Source: Alphaproteobacteria bacterium | Lineage (GTDB): Bacteria > Pseudomonadota > Alphaproteobacteria > UBA828 | Assembly: GCA_022820945.1 (NCBI GenBank) | Contig: JAJEEP010000049.1 | Span: forward strand, 86,375-150,374 | DNA: 64,000 nucleotides | Direction: 5' to 3' | Translations under genes and position numbers: made by a program | Shown: positions 51,948 through 62,078 of the stretch, piece by piece | How positions within the stretch are numbered: position 1 is the first letter of the stretch | Layout of the letters: the number at the start of each line of letters is the position of its first letter | The notes under the pieces: generated by a model | Databases searched by the model: none | What the model saw: only the letters and a program-made list of their open reading frames with translations | What the model was told of the DNA's origin: nothing

Positions 51948-52931
51948 ATGAAACGACTCATCGTCGCCGCGCTCGCGGCGATCGGGATTGCCGCGGGCGG
52001 CATGGCCCAGGCCGAGGACTTCACGCCGGCCGTCGTCTTCGACATGGGCGGCAAGTTCGACAAGTCATTCAACGAGGCCGCCTTCAACGGCGCCGAGAAG
52101 TTTACGGCGGACACCGGCATCCAGTACCGCGACTTCGAGGTCACCAACCCCTCCATGCGCGAGCAGGCGCTCCGCAACATGGCCAGGCGCGGCGCGCAGG
52201 TGGTGGTGGCGATGGGCTTCGCCCAGGCGGCGGCGGTCGAGACCGTGGCGCAGGAGTTCCCCGAGACCAAGTTCACCCTGATCGACATGGTGGTGGACTT
52301 GCCGAACGTACAGTCAGTGATCTTCAAGGAGCACGAGGGCTCGTTCCTGGTCGGCATGGCGGCTGCGATGGCATCGCAAACCGGCAAGGTCGGCTTCGTC
52401 GGCGGCATGGACATCCCGCTGATCCGCAAGTTCGCGCTCGGCTACGTGGAGGGCGCGCAGCACGTCAATCCGGACATCGAGATCTTCCAGAACATGACCG
52501 GCACGACGCCCTCTGCCTGGAACGACCCGACCAAGGGGGGCGAGCTCGCGCGCAGCCAGTTCGACCGGGGCGCGGACGTGGTCTACGCCGCCGCCGGCGG
52601 CACCGGCATCGGCGTCTACCAGGCGGCGAAGGACGCCGGCAAGCTCGCCATCGGGGTGGACAGCAACCAGAACTACATCCACCCCGGCACGATGCTGACC
52701 TCGATGGTGAAGCGCGTGGACGTGGCGGTATACGAATCCTTCAAGGCTGCGAAGGACGGCACCTGGCAAGGCGGCATCCAGATCCTCGGGCTGGCGGAGG
52801 ACGGCGTCGGCTGGGCGCTGGACGAGCACAACCGCAGCCTCGTCTCGGCCGAGATGGAAGCGGCGATCGAGCAGGCGCGGACGGACATCATCGCCGGCAA
52901 CATCGCGGTGACCGACTACATGGCGCAGTAG
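51948..52931 (+). CDS. BMP-family ABC transporter substrate-binding protein
   Basis: This 327-aa lipoprotein/periplasmic binding protein belongs to the basic membrane protein (BMP, PnrA/BmpA-like) family, often binding nucleosides. The signal peptide is MKRLIVAALAAIGIAAGG with cleavage near AQA-ED; there is no lipobox Cys. The mature part has VVFDMGGKFDKSFNEAAFNG, QVVVAMGFAQAAAVETVA, GFVGGMDIPLIRKFALGY, DVVYAAAGGTGIGVYQAA and IGVDSNQNYIHPGTMLTSMV. It is the first gene of a four-gene transporter operon with ATPase and two permeases. Confidence 0.92.
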   Translation: MKRLIVAALAAIGIAAGGMAQAEDFTPAVVFDMGGKFDKSFNEAAFNGAEKFTADTGIQYRDFEVTNPSMREQALRNMARRGAQVVVAMGFAQAAAVETVAQEFPETKFTLIDMVVDLPNVQSVIFKEHEGSFLVGMAAAMASQTGKVGFVGGMDIPLIRKFALGYVEGAQHVNPDIEIFQNMTGTTPSAWNDPTKGGELARSQFDRGADVVYAAAGGTGIGVYQAAKDAGKLAIGVDSNQNYIHPGTMLTSMVKRVDVAVYESFKAAKDGTWQGGIQILGLAEDGVGWALDEHNRSLVSAEMEAAIEQARTDIIAGNIAVTDYMAQ

Positions 52932-52974
52932 CGCGCGGGCGCCGGCGCCCGCCGGCTACCGAGGCGTAAGCCCC

Positions 52975-54576
52975 GTGGCGGGGGAGGATCACCGGGGGGC
53001 TGCGGCAGAACGCGGCCCCTCGGGCGGGCCGGGTGTGCCTGCGCTGGAAGTCGTCGGCATCCAGAAATGGTTCGGCTCGGTGCACGCGAACGACGACGTG
53101 TCGGTCGCCGTGGCCCCCGGCACGATCCACGGCATCGTCGGCGAGAACGGCGCCGGCAAGTCGACCCTGATGAGCATCGTCTACGGCTACTACCAGGCCG
53201 ACGGCGGCGAGATCAGGGTGGGCGGCACGCCGGTCACCATCAGGGGCCCGGAGGACGCCATCGCCCACGGCGTCGGCATGGTCCACCAGCACTTCATGCT
53301 CGTGGACACCTTCACCGTGCTGGAGAACGTGGTGCTCGGCGTCGAGAAAGGCTACCTGCTGCGCTCGACCCTGAGCGAGGCCCGGCAGGAGCTGGAGCGG
53401 CTGGAGCGCGAATACGGGCTCGATGTCGATCCCGACGCCATCGTGGGCTCGCTGCCCGTGGGCCTGCAGCAGCGGGTGGAGATCCTGAAGGCGCTCTATC
53501 GCGGCGCCGACATCCTGATCCTGGACGAGCCGACGGGCGTGCTCACCCCGCAGGAGGTGGACGACCTCTTCCGCATCCTGCGCGCGCTCCGGGACCAGGG
53601 CCGGACCATCGTTCTGATCACCCACAAGCTGCGCGAGATCATGGCGCTGACCGACCGGGTCACCGTCATGCGCGCGGGCCGCGTGGTCGATCATGTGGCG
53701 ACGGCGGAGACCGACCGCGCCCAGCTCGCCGCCATGATGGTGGGCCGCAGCGTGCTGCTCCGTGTGGACAAGGAGGAAGCAGCGCCGGGCGAGGCATTGC
53801 TGCGGGTCGAGAACCTCGCGGTGCGGGACCGGAGCGGCGTGCTGCGCGTGCACGACGTGAGCTTCACCGTGCACGCCGGCGAGATCGTCGGCATCGCGGG
53901 CGTCGCCGGCAACGGCCAGTCGGAGCTGCTGGAGGCGCTCGCCGGCACCCTCGCCAGAGAGCAAGGGAGCATCGCCATCGGGGGCGCGCCCGCACCTGCC
54001 GGCGGACGGGCCGAGGCGGCGCGGGCCATGCGCCGGCGCGGGCTCGGCCACGTGCCGGAAGACCGCCAGCGTATGGGGCTGGTGACGGCCTTCGACGCCT
54101 CCGAGAGCGGCGTCCTCGGATATCACCGGGAGCGGCTCTACAACCGCGGCGCGCTGATGAGCCGGGGCGCGGTGGTCGACGCCGTGGGAAGCACGATGGA
54201 GGACTTCGACGTGCGCCCGCCCCTGCCGACGCTGCGCACGGCCAACTTCTCCGGCGGCAATCAGCAGAAGATCGTGGTGGGCCGCGAGATGAGCCGTAGT
54301 CCGGACGTGCTGCTGGTGGGCCAGCCCACGCGGGGCGTCGATATCGGCGCCATCGAGTTCATCCACCGCAAGCTCGTGGCGATGCGCGACGAGGGCAAGG
54401 CGATCCTGCTGGTCTCGGTCGAGCTCGACGAGATCATGTCGCTCGCCGACCGCATCCTGGTGATGTTCGGCGGCGCGATCGTGGGCGAGGTCTCGCAAGA
54501 GGAGGCGGACGAGCGCACGCTCGGCCTGATGATGGCCGGCGAGCGCGCAGACGGCGCGGAGGTCGCCGGGGCGTGA
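52975..54576 (+). CDS. BMP-type sugar/nucleoside ABC transporter ATPase (two ABC domains)
   Basis: This 533-aa protein is a fused pair of ABC domains, as in RbsA-like and BMP-type transporters. The first domain has Walker A VGENGAGKSTLMSIVYGYY and MVHQHFMLVDTFTVLENVV; its signature reads PVGLQQRVEIL instead of LSGGQ, which is usual for this type. The second starts around residue 275 with VAGNGQSELLEALAGT as a degenerate Walker A and has the signature FSGGNQQKIVVGREM. It starts at a GTG (52975), 43 bp after the binding protein, and its end overlaps permease 1 by GTGA. Confidence 0.92.
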   Translation: MAGEDHRGAAAERGPSGGPGVPALEVVGIQKWFGSVHANDDVSVAVAPGTIHGIVGENGAGKSTLMSIVYGYYQADGGEIRVGGTPVTIRGPEDAIAHGVGMVHQHFMLVDTFTVLENVVLGVEKGYLLRSTLSEARQELERLEREYGLDVDPDAIVGSLPVGLQQRVEILKALYRGADILILDEPTGVLTPQEVDDLFRILRALRDQGRTIVLITHKLREIMALTDRVTVMRAGRVVDHVATAETDRAQLAAMMVGRSVLLRVDKEEAAPGEALLRVENLAVRDRSGVLRVHDVSFTVHAGEIVGIAGVAGNGQSELLEALAGTLAREQGSIAIGGAPAPAGGRAEAARAMRRRGLGHVPEDRQRMGLVTAFDASESGVLGYHRERLYNRGALMSRGAVVDAVGSTMEDFDVRPPLPTLRTANFSGGNQQKIVVGREMSRSPDVLLVGQPTRGVDIGAIEFIHRKLVAMRDEGKAILLVSVELDEIMSLADRILVMFGGAIVGEVSQEEADERTLGLMMAGERADGAEVAGA

Positions 54577-55688
54577 AGGGCTTCGGCGGCCCGACCCAGG
54601 CGCCGACCTGGGTCACCCACGGGCTGGTCCCGCTCATCAACCTGGGCCTCGCGCTCGTCATCGCCGGCATCATCATCGCGCTGATCGGCGAGAACCCGTT
54701 CGAGGCGCTACGGCTGCTGGTGCTGGGCGCGGTGGGCTACCCCGAGGCGATCGGCTACACCCTCTACTACACCACCAATTTCGTCTTCACCGGGCTCGCC
54801 GTCGCCATAGCCTTCCACTGCGGCCTCTTCAACATCGGCGGCGAGGGGCAGGCCTACCTCGGCGGGCTCGGCGCGGGCCTGATCGGGCTATACCTGGGCC
54901 ATTGGCCGGCGCCCGTGGCGATTCCGCTCGCGATCGCCTGCGCCATGGCCTTCGGCGCCTTCTGGGCCTTCATCCCCGGCTGGCTGCAGGCGAAGCGCGG
55001 CAGCCACATCGTCATCACGACGATCATGTTCAACTTCCTGGCCGCGGCGCTGATGACCTACCTGCTGGTCGAAATCTTCATCAAGCCGGGTCAGCAGGCG
55101 GCGGAGAGCCGGACCTTCGAGGCGGGCGCCTGGCTCCCCTTCGTCCACGATGTCTTCGCCGCCTTCGGCGCGAATATCGGCCGCTCGTCCCTCAACCTCA
55201 GCATCGTCGTCGCCGCAGTCTGCCTCGTGCTCTTCTGGTTCTTCGTCTGGCGCACGCGCTGGGGCTACGAGATTCGCGCGGTCGGGCACAACGAATCGGC
55301 GGCGGTCTACGGCGGCATCTCGCCGGCGCGCTCGATCATGCTGGCGATGGCGATCTCGGGCGGGCTCGCGGGCCTCGTGGGCGTCAACGAGATCATCGGA
55401 GTCCATCACCGGCTGCTGCTGGAGTTCACGGCGGGCTACGGCTTCGTCGGCATCGCGGTCGCGCTGATGGGCCGCAACCACCCGGTGGGCATCCTGCTCG
55501 CGGCGCTACTCTTCGGCATTCTCTACCAGGGCGGCTCCGAGCTCGCCTTCGACATGCCCAACGTGACCCGCGACATGGTGGTGGTGCTGCAGGGGCTGGT
55601 GATCCTCTTCTCAGGGGCGCTGGAGCACATGTTCCGCGGCCGGATCGAGCGCCTGTTCGCGCGCCGCGCGCGGGCGGTGGCGGCATAG
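54573..55688 (+). CDS. BMP-type ABC transporter permease 1
   Basis: This is a 371-aa inner-membrane permease of the BPD_transp_2 family with about ten hydrophobic segments. Landmarks are FNIGGEGQAYLGGLGAGLIG, the segment WGYEIRAVGHNESAAVYGGI which is the typical cytoplasmic coupling loop, AMAISGGLAGLVGVNEIIG and GFVGIAVALMGRNHPVGIL. It begins at a GTG overlapping the ATPase stop and is followed 2 bp later by permease 2. Confidence 0.92.
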   Translation: MKGFGGPTQAPTWVTHGLVPLINLGLALVIAGIIIALIGENPFEALRLLVLGAVGYPEAIGYTLYYTTNFVFTGLAVAIAFHCGLFNIGGEGQAYLGGLGAGLIGLYLGHWPAPVAIPLAIACAMAFGAFWAFIPGWLQAKRGSHIVITTIMFNFLAAALMTYLLVEIFIKPGQQAAESRTFEAGAWLPFVHDVFAAFGANIGRSSLNLSIVVAAVCLVLFWFFVWRTRWGYEIRAVGHNESAAVYGGISPARSIMLAMAISGGLAGLVGVNEIIGVHHRLLLEFTAGYGFVGIAVALMGRNHPVGILLAALLFGILYQGGSELAFDMPNVTRDMVVVLQGLVILFSGALEHMFRGRIERLFARRARAVAA

Positions 55689-55690
55689 CC

Positions 55691-56662
55691 ATGGAAGCGA
55701 TCACCTGGATCGTCCTCGTCATCGACGCGACGCTGCGCGTCTCGACGCCGCTGATCCTCGCCGCCTTTGCCGGCATGTTCGCCGAGCGCTCGGGCGTGGT
55801 GGATATCGGGCTCGAGGGCAAGATGCTGGGTGCGGCGTTCGCTGCCGCTGCGGCGGCCTTCGCCACCGGCTCGGCGTGGATCGGCCTGCTCGCCGGCATC
55901 GGCGCCTCGGTCGGGCTCGCGATGATCCATGCCTTCGCCTGCGTCACCCACCGGGGCGACCAGGTGGTTTCGGGCATGGCGCTCAACATCCTGGTGGCGG
56001 GGCTCGGGCCGGTGCTCTCGCTCGCCTGGTTCGGGCAGGGCGGGCACACGCCGATCGTGGCGGATGCCGCGCGCTTTCGCCCGATTCACTTCCCCTTCGC
56101 CGACCGGCTGAGCGACGTGCCCTTCCTCGGCCAGATCTATTCGGAGATCGCGAGCGGCCACAATCTGATCGTCTACCTGGCGCTCGGCATGGTCCCGCTG
56201 GCGGCGTGGTTCATCTACAAGACCCGCTTCGGGCTGCGGCTCCGCGCGGTCGGCGAGGCGCCGGAGGCGGTGGATACCGCCGGCATCTCCGTCGCCGGCA
56301 TGCGCTACCGGGCGATGATCGTCTGCGGCATCCTCTGCGGCGTCGCCGGCACGTCGCTCTCCATCGCGCAGAACGCGCTCTTCGTGCGAGACATGAGCGC
56401 AGGCATGGGCTACCTCGCGCTCGCCGCGCTCATCTTCGGCAAGTGGCGCCCGGTGCCGACCCTCTTCGCCTGCTTCCTCTTCGCCTTCGCCGATGCCGTG
56501 CAGGCCAGGCTGCAAGGGGTGGATATCCCCGGCGTCGGCATCATCCCGGTGCAGGCGATCCAGGCGTTGCCCTACCTGCTCACCGTGCTGCTGCTCGCAG
56601 GCTTCGTCGGCAAGGCGGTGCCGCCCAAGGCGAGCGGAACTCCCTATGTGAAGGAGCGTTGA
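55691..56662 (+). CDS. BMP-type ABC transporter permease 2
   Basis: This 323-aa permease of the same family completes the transporter. It shows STPLILAAFAGMFAERSGVV, DIGLEGKMLGAAFAAAAAAF, FGLRLRAVGEAPEAVDTAGI (coupling loop), GYLALAALIFGKWRPVPTLF and a C-terminal series of helices ending KASGTPYVKER. It is the last gene of the operon. A convergent nitronate-monooxygenase-like gene stops 28 bp downstream. Confidence 0.92.
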   Translation: MEAITWIVLVIDATLRVSTPLILAAFAGMFAERSGVVDIGLEGKMLGAAFAAAAAAFATGSAWIGLLAGIGASVGLAMIHAFACVTHRGDQVVSGMALNILVAGLGPVLSLAWFGQGGHTPIVADAARFRPIHFPFADRLSDVPFLGQIYSEIASGHNLIVYLALGMVPLAAWFIYKTRFGLRLRAVGEAPEAVDTAGISVAGMRYRAMIVCGILCGVAGTSLSIAQNALFVRDMSAGMGYLALAALIFGKWRPVPTLFACFLFAFADAVQARLQGVDIPGVGIIPVQAIQALPYLLTVLLLAGFVGKAVPPKASGTPYVKER

Positions 56663-56689
56663 GGAGAGCGGCCGGCGGGACGGCAGCCG

Positions 56690-58087
56690 TCAGTCGCCGG
56701 TGAGCAGACGATCCACCAGCTGGCGCACGCTCGGGATGAAGCGGTTCGAGTAGAAGGGGTCGCTCGCGAACCGGAAGGCCGCGTGGCCGGCGAACATGAG
56801 CTGGTTCTCGATGTCCTCGCCGTGGATGATCTCTTGCAGCGTCTTCTGAATGCAGTAGCTGCGGGGATCGGTCTTCTTGCCGGTCGAGCCCGTTTCGTTG
56901 GTCGCCCAGTTGCTGAACCGGCAGGCGCTGAGGCAGCCCATGCAGGCCGCCTGATCGGCCCGGATCTCGCGCGCCTTCTCGTGCGTGACGAAGATGATGG
57001 TGGTGTCGGGGGTCTTCATCACGGAGGTGAAGCCCTCGTCCATCCACGCCTCCGCCCGTTCAAGGTCGCCCTTGGTCACATAGAAAGAGCGCCCGCGCGG
57101 CCCCGGGGTGAATTTCTGATCGTGGTCGCCGATGGGCTCCGCGGTGTAGGCGACCTGACGATGCTCGCGCTCGGCAAGCTCGTGGATGAAGTCGTTGCGC
57201 ACCGCAGACGAATAGAATCCGGTGGGGCTGAACCGGTTGAGGTTCACGTCCCCTTCCTTCATAGACAGCAGCTTGCGCTTCCAGCGTTCGGAGATCGGGC
57301 TCTCCTCGGTCACCAGCGGGCGAGTGCCGAACTGAAAGACGACGGGGCCGAGCTCGGGATTGTCGAGCCAATCCTCCCAGTCGCGCAGGTACCAGACGCC
57401 GCCTGCCATCACGATGGGCACGTCGTCGAGACCGTATTCGCTCATCTGCTTGCGCAGCGCCACGACCCGCGGATAGGCAGGCTCGGGCTGCTCGGGATCC
57501 TCGCTATTGGAAAGGCCGTTGTGACCGCCGGCGCGCCACGGGTCCTCGTAGACCACGCCGCCCATCCACTCGGAGAAGCGATGGTAGGCGCGCTTCCAGA
57601 GCGCGCGGAACGCCCGCGCCGAAGAGATGATCGGGTAGTAGTGGACCTCGTACTGCGCGGACACCTCGGCGAGCCGATAGGGCATGCCGGCGCCGCAGGT
57701 CACGCCGTGGATGATGCCGCGCGTGGCCTCGAGGATGCCATGGAGGATGCGCTCGGCAGCGGCCATCTCCCACAGCACGTTCATGTGGAGCCGGCCGTCG
57801 CCGCCCGAGACCTCGTGGGCGATGCGCGCCTGGGCGATGCCGCCCCTGATCGCGTAATCGACCAGTTCCTCGTGCCGCTCCTTGCGGGTGCGACCGCGAT
57901 AGGTCTGCGGAATCGCCCGGCCGTGCTCGTCGTAGTAATCGGCATTGACGCCGGAGAAGGTGCCGACGCCGCCGGCGGCGGCCCAAGCGCCGGAGCTCAG
58001 GCCGTTGGTCACGCCGATGCCCTTGCCCCCTTCGATCAGGGGCAGCACCTCGCGACCCGACAACCTGATTGCGTTCAACGCCTTCAT
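56690..58087 (-). CDS. Nitronate monooxygenase-like TIM-barrel protein with C-terminal Cys cluster
   Basis: This 465-aa protein resembles the nitronate monooxygenase/2-nitropropane dioxygenase family: GIGVTNGLSSGAWAAAGGVGT at the start, THCGAGMP-like VTCGAGMPYRLAEVSAQY, DVPIVMAGGVWYLRDWEDWL, and VVFQFGTRPLVTEESP. Start ATG 58087 is preferred. Unlike ordinary members it has a C-terminal extension of about 100 residues with four Cys: C382, C385, C389 (CMGCLSAC) and C412 (SYC). A CX2CX3C plus distant Cys pattern recalls the [4Fe-4S] site of OYE-type dienoyl-CoA reductases. The substrate is unknown, and it stands alone. Confidence 0.75.
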   Translation of the reverse strand: MKALNAIRLSGREVLPLIEGGKGIGVTNGLSSGAWAAAGGVGTFSGVNADYYDEHGRAIPQTYRGRTRKERHEELVDYAIRGGIAQARIAHEVSGGDGRLHMNVLWEMAAAERILHGILEATRGIIHGVTCGAGMPYRLAEVSAQYEVHYYPIISSARAFRALWKRAYHRFSEWMGGVVYEDPWRAGGHNGLSNSEDPEQPEPAYPRVVALRKQMSEYGLDDVPIVMAGGVWYLRDWEDWLDNPELGPVVFQFGTRPLVTEESPISERWKRKLLSMKEGDVNLNRFSPTGFYSSAVRNDFIHELAEREHRQVAYTAEPIGDHDQKFTPGPRGRSFYVTKGDLERAEAWMDEGFTSVMKTPDTTIIFVTHEKAREIRADQAACMGCLSACRFSNWATNETGSTGKKTDPRSYCIQKTLQEIIHGEDIENQLMFAGHAAFRFASDPFYSNRFIPSVRQLVDRLLTGD

Positions 58088-58226
58088 GGTCGGTCCATCC
58101 GCCGTTGCGCCTGACCCAATCCGCTCACCACAGCAGCGCAAGGCAGCGAGCTGACGCCGCCGCTACACCGCGATGTGGGCGGTGGCGGCGGCGTTTGCAA
58201 GGTGTCGCTTCTCTCGGCGGCTTTCC

Positions 58227-60353
58227 CTACCCGGCCTGCGCCGTCTCTTCCGCCGCGCTCAGGTCCTCTCCGCTCTCCTGATTCACGGCCCTCATGCTCA
58301 GCTTGACCTTACCGCGATCGTCGATGCCGAGCACCTTCACTTTGACGTTATCGCCTTCGCTCAGAACGTCGCTCACGCTCTTGATCCGGCGCGGCGCGAT
58401 TTCGCTGATGTGCACGAGGCCGTCCCGCTTGCCGATGAAGTTCACGAAGGCGCCGAAGTCGACGATCTTGACGACCTTGCCGTCGTAGATCACGCCGACC
58501 TCGGGTTCGGCCACGATGTCGCGGATCATGTTGATCGCCGCCTTCGCCGCCTCGCCCTCGACCGCCGCCACCTTGATGGTGCCGTCGTCCTCGATGTCGA
58601 TCTTGGTCCCGGTGGTCTCGCAGATCTCGCGGATGACCTTGCCGCCGGGCCCGATGACCTCGCGGATGCGGTCCTTCGGGATCGAGAAGGTGGTGATGCG
58701 GGGCGCGTTGTCGCTCACGCTGTCGCGCGCGTGCGCGAGCGCCTTCGCCATCTCGCCGAGGATGTGCAGCCGGCCGTCCCGAGCCTGGGCCAGCGCGGTG
58801 CGCATGATCTCCTCGGTGATGGAGGTGATCTTGATGTCCATCTGCAGCGAGGTGATGCCCTGATCCGTGCCGGCCACCTTGAAATCCATGTCACCGAGGT
58901 GGTCCTCGTCGCCGAGGATGTCGGAGAGCACCGCGAAGCGGTCCTCCTCCTTGATCAACCCCATGGCGATGCCAGCGACCGGCCGGGCCAGCGGGACGCC
59001 CGCATCCATCAGCGAGAGCGAGGCCCCGCACACCGTCGCCATCGACGACGAGCCGTTGGACTCGGTGATCTCCGAGACCACGCGGATGGTGTAGGGGAAC
59101 GCCTCGGCATCCGGCAGCAGCGGATGCACCGCCCGCCAGGCGAGCTTGCCGTGGCCGATCTCGCGCCGGCCGGGCCCGCGCAAAAAGCGCGCCTCGCCCA
59201 CCGAATAGGGCGGGAAGTTGTAGTGCAGCATGAAGCGCTCGCGGTACTCGCCCTCGAGCATGTCCATGATCTGCTCGTCCTGGCCGGTGCCGAGGGTCGC
59301 CGTGACCAGCGCCTGGGTCTCGCCGCGCGTGAATAGCGCCGAGCCGTGGCTGCGCGGCAGCACACCCACCTCGCTCTCGATGGTGCGAACGTCGCTGGTC
59401 GTCCGGCCGTCGATGCGCACACCGCTATCGAGGATCTGGCCGCGCACGATCTCCTTTTCCAGCGACTTCATCGTGCCGTCGAGAATTCCGGCAGCGCCGT
59501 CGTCGTCGCGGAACTGCGTTGCGGTCTCGGACTTTGCAGCCGCCACCTTGTCCAGCCGCTCGGTCTTGCCGGCGATGGAATAGGCCGCGCGAAGCGGGGC
59601 TTCGGCACTCGCGCGGATTCGCTCGACGAGGGCCGTATCCACCTCTTCCTCGGGCAGCTCCCAGGGCTCCTTCGCGCAGACCTCGGCGAGGCCGATGATG
59701 GCCTCGATCACCGGCTTGACGGCCTCGTGGCCGAAGGTCACGGCACCCAGCATCTGGTCTTCGGAGAGCTCGGATGCCTCCGATTCGACCATGAGCACAC
59801 CCTCCTGGGTACCGGCCATGACCAGATCCAGGTCGGAGGCCGCGCGCTGCTCGTAGGTCGGGTTCAGCACGTAGGCGCCGTCGACGTAGCCGACCCGGCA
59901 CCCACCGATCGGCCCCATGAAGGGCAAGCCGGAGATGGTGAGAGCGGCCGACGCGCCGACCATGGCGACGATGTCGGAATCGTTGACCAGATCGTGCGAG
60001 AGCACCGTGCAGATGACCTGGGTTTCGTTGCGAAACGACTTGACGAAGAGGGGCCGCAGAGGCCGGTCGATGAGACGCGAAACCAGAGTTTCCTTCTCGC
60101 TCGGGCGCCCTTCGCGCTTGAAGAAGCCGCCCGGAATCTTGCCGGCGGCGAATGCCTTCTCCTCGTAGTTGACTGTCAGCGGGAAGAAATCCTGGCCCTC
60201 CCGCGCTGATCGCTGGCCGACGACGGTGCAGAGCACCGCCGTTTCGCCGTAGCTCGCGAGGACGGCGCCATCCGCCTGACGGGCGATGCGTCCGGTTTCG
60301 AGGACGAGCTTGCGCCCGCCCCACATGACCTCACGACGTGTGATATCGAACAT
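58227..60353 (-). CDS. pnp: Polynucleotide phosphorylase
   Basis: This 708-aa 3'-5' exoribonuclease degrades RNA phosphorolytically and belongs to the degradosome. It has two RNase PH domains ([21 protein letters not shown] and [14 protein letters not shown]), then [34 protein letters not shown], a KH domain around [17 protein letters not shown] and an S1 domain around [20 protein letters not shown] (each at the expected place). The start follows rpsO by 145 bp, and a strong hairpin in this leader may mediate the autoregulation known for pnp. Confidence 0.97.
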   Translation of the reverse strand: MFDITRREVMWGGRKLVLETGRIARQADGAVLASYGETAVLCTVVGQRSAREGQDFFPLTVNYEEKAFAAGKIPGGFFKREGRPSEKETLVSRLIDRPLRPLFVKSFRNETQVICTVLSHDLVNDSDIVAMVGASAALTISGLPFMGPIGGCRVGYVDGAYVLNPTYEQRAASDLDLVMAGTQEGVLMVESEASELSEDQMLGAVTFGHEAVKPVIEAIIGLAEVCAKEPWELPEEEVDTALVERIRASAEAPLRAAYSIAGKTERLDKVAAAKSETATQFRDDDGAAGILDGTMKSLEKEIVRGQILDSGVRIDGRTTSDVRTIESEVGVLPRSHGSALFTRGETQALVTATLGTGQDEQIMDMLEGEYRERFMLHYNFPPYSVGEARFLRGPGRREIGHGKLAWRAVHPLLPDAEAFPYTIRVVSEITESNGSSSMATVCGASLSLMDAGVPLARPVAGIAMGLIKEEDRFAVLSDILGDEDHLGDMDFKVAGTDQGITSLQMDIKITSITEEIMRTALAQARDGRLHILGEMAKALAHARDSVSDNAPRITTFSIPKDRIREVIGPGGKVIREICETTGTKIDIEDDGTIKVAAVEGEAAKAAINMIRDIVAEPEVGVIYDGKVVKIVDFGAFVNFIGKRDGLVHISEIAPRRIKSVSDVLSEGDNVKVKVLGIDDRGKVKLSMRAVNQESGEDLSAAEETAQAG

Positions 60354-60373
60354 GCTGTTTCCTTCGTTCCAGT

Positions 60374-60397
60374 GGCGAGCCGCCCATTCGGCTCGCC
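60374..60397 (-). promoter_or_regulatory. Hairpin in the pnp leader
   Basis: GGCGAGCCG (60374-60382) pairs perfectly with CGGCTCGCC (60389-60397) around a six-base loop, 20 bases upstream of the pnp start codon. No T tract follows on the minus strand. In enterobacteria a leader stem-loop cleaved by RNase III lets PNPase repress its own mRNA; a similar role here is an inference from position only. Confidence 0.5.
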
Positions 60398-60498
60398 CCT
60401 ACACAGGCGCACGCCGGTGGCGGCGACCCATGCCGCGCCTCCCGCCGTGCCCTCTTGACCCGCGTGCCGCACCCCGGCGGACCACGCGACTGCCAATG

Positions 60499-60768
60499 CT
60501 ATTTGCGCAAACCCAACCGCTGAATCACGGTGGCATAGCGCTCCTGATCGTTGCGCTTCAGATAGTCGAGCAGGCGGCGCCTGCGGCTGACCATCTTCAG
60601 GAGGCCCCGCCTCGAATGGAGGTCCTTCTTGTGGCTCCGAAAATGCTCGGTCAGGTTGTTGATCCGTTCGGTCAGGATCGCGACCTGTACTTCCGGCGAG
60701 CCGGTATCGTTGGTCTTGGTTGCGTAATCCGATATCAGCTCGGTCTTCCGCGCCGCGGTGATCGACAT
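60499..60768 (-). CDS. rpsO: 30S ribosomal protein S15
   Basis: This 89-aa primary rRNA-binding protein of the small subunit has the standard length. It begins [16 protein letters not shown], with [42 protein letters not shown] and the C-terminus [12 protein letters not shown]. It sits in the canonical order truB-rpsO-pnp; the truB stop is 16 bp upstream, so these genes are probably co-transcribed from infB or further upstream. Confidence 0.98.
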   Translation of the reverse strand: MSITAARKTELISDYATKTNDTGSPEVQVAILTERINNLTEHFRSHKKDLHSRRGLLKMVSRRRRLLDYLKRNDQERYATVIQRLGLRK

Positions 60769-60784
60769 CTGGCTACTCCGCTTG

Positions 60785-61681
60785 TCACATGTTGAAGACC
60801 CGCAACGGGCGGGCCCGGCCCGCGCCGACTTCGGCCAACGCCACAAGCCGGGACCCGGCAACGGCGCGGACCCTTCCGGGTGCGGCGCCGGGCGCGGGCA
60901 CTGGCTGGCCGTGGCGCAGACGATCCGCCTCGCGCGCAGTCAGGAGCAGGGCCGGGATGTCGGCCAGCACTGCATCGACCGGTCGCAGGCTTTCGGCGAG
61001 GGCCAGACTATGCCCGAGCGCGACCAGTTTATCCAGCGGATTCGCATCCTCGTCGGTGAACGGCCCGACTGCGGCGCGGTGGAGCCAGCTGACGTGGCCG
61101 ACCGTTCCCGCCGCGCGGGCGATGTCGCGGGCCAGTGCCCGAACATAAGTGCCCTTGCCGCACACGACCCCGAAGGTGGCGCCGGTGTTGTCCGCCGAAG
61201 TCAGTATCAGGCTCTCGATGTGGACCGTGCGCGGCGCGAGCTCCGGCGGCTTGCCCTTGCGCGCGAGGGCATAGGCGCGCTCGCCGCCGACCTTGAGCGC
61301 GGAGAACGCCGGCGGCACCTGCTCGATGCGGCCGACGAAGGCAGGGAGCACGTCCGCGACCGCCGATTCGGCCGGCCGGCACTCGCTCGTCTCGATCACC
61401 GTACCTTCGGCATCGTCGGTATCGCGTTGCTCACCCCAGCGCACGCCAAAGCGGTAGCGCTTGGGCGCATCCATCATGAACGAGACCGTCTTGGTGGCCT
61501 CGCCGACCGCAACCGGCAGGACGCCGGTCGCCATCGGGTCCAGCGTGCCGGCGTGACCCACCTTCGCGCCGCGGCCGCAGACGGACTTGATGCGGGCGAC
61601 GGCAGCGGCGGACGAGAGTCCGCGCGGCTTGTCGACCACCAGCCAGCCGTGGGGGCCGCGCGCGGCTGCTCTCTCAGTCAT
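60785..61681 (-). CDS. truB: tRNA pseudouridine-55 synthase
   Basis: This 298-aa enzyme isomerises U55 in the T-loop of tRNAs. Motifs are [20 protein letters not shown], the catalytic-Asp segment [37 protein letters not shown] and [16 protein letters not shown]-terminal PUA-like part (RLRHGQPVP to [13 protein letters not shown]) is present. ATG 61681 overlaps the rbfA stop by 8 bp, which indicates translational coupling. Confidence 0.96.
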   Translation of the reverse strand: MTERAAARGPHGWLVVDKPRGLSSAAAVARIKSVCGRGAKVGHAGTLDPMATGVLPVAVGEATKTVSFMMDAPKRYRFGVRWGEQRDTDDAEGTVIETSECRPAESAVADVLPAFVGRIEQVPPAFSALKVGGERAYALARKGKPPELAPRTVHIESLILTSADNTGATFGVVCGKGTYVRALARDIARAAGTVGHVSWLHRAAVGPFTDEDANPLDKLVALGHSLALAESLRPVDAVLADIPALLLTAREADRLRHGQPVPAPGAAPGRVRAVAGSRLVALAEVGAGRARPLRVFNM

Positions 61682-62057
61682 CTGAGCCGCCGCCCTGGTC
61701 GAGCAGCCGGTCGATGCGCTGCACATGCTCGAAGCTCCGGTCGATCTCGAAGCTGAGCGACGGCGAGAACTTGAGCCTGATCCGGCGGTTCACCTCGCCG
61801 CGCAAGTAACCGGCGGCACGCTGCAGGGCATCCAGCGCCTCGCCCTCACGCTCGCCGCCGAGCGGCATCACGTAGACCCTGGCAGAGCGCAGGTCCGGCG
61901 CCGGCCGCACCTCCGTCACGGTGAAGCGCACCTCGCTCAACACTGGATCGCGAAACTCGCCGCGGGCGAGTGCTTCGGATAGCGCACCTCTGATGAGTTC
62001 GCCGACTCGCCGCTGCCGCTGGCTCGGCTCACCGGCCTTGCCGCTTCTCCTCGTCAT
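61674..62057 (-). CDS. rbfA: Ribosome-binding factor A
   Basis: This 127-aa KH-type factor helps 30S maturation by acting on the 16S rRNA 5' region. It has RQRRVGELIRGALSEALARGEF, SEVRFTVTEVRPAPDLRSARVYVMP (each part fitting the family) and RIRLKFSPSLSFEIDRSFEH. The acidic tail [10 protein letters not shown] is short. It follows infB by 21 bp and overlaps truB, in the usual order. Confidence 0.95.
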   Translation of the reverse strand: MTRRSGKAGEPSQRQRRVGELIRGALSEALARGEFRDPVLSEVRFTVTEVRPAPDLRSARVYVMPLGGEREGEALDALQRAAGYLRGEVNRRIRLKFSPSLSFEIDRSFEHVQRIDRLLDQGGGSDD

Positions 62058-62078
62058 CGATCGCTGGACAGGCGCGCC

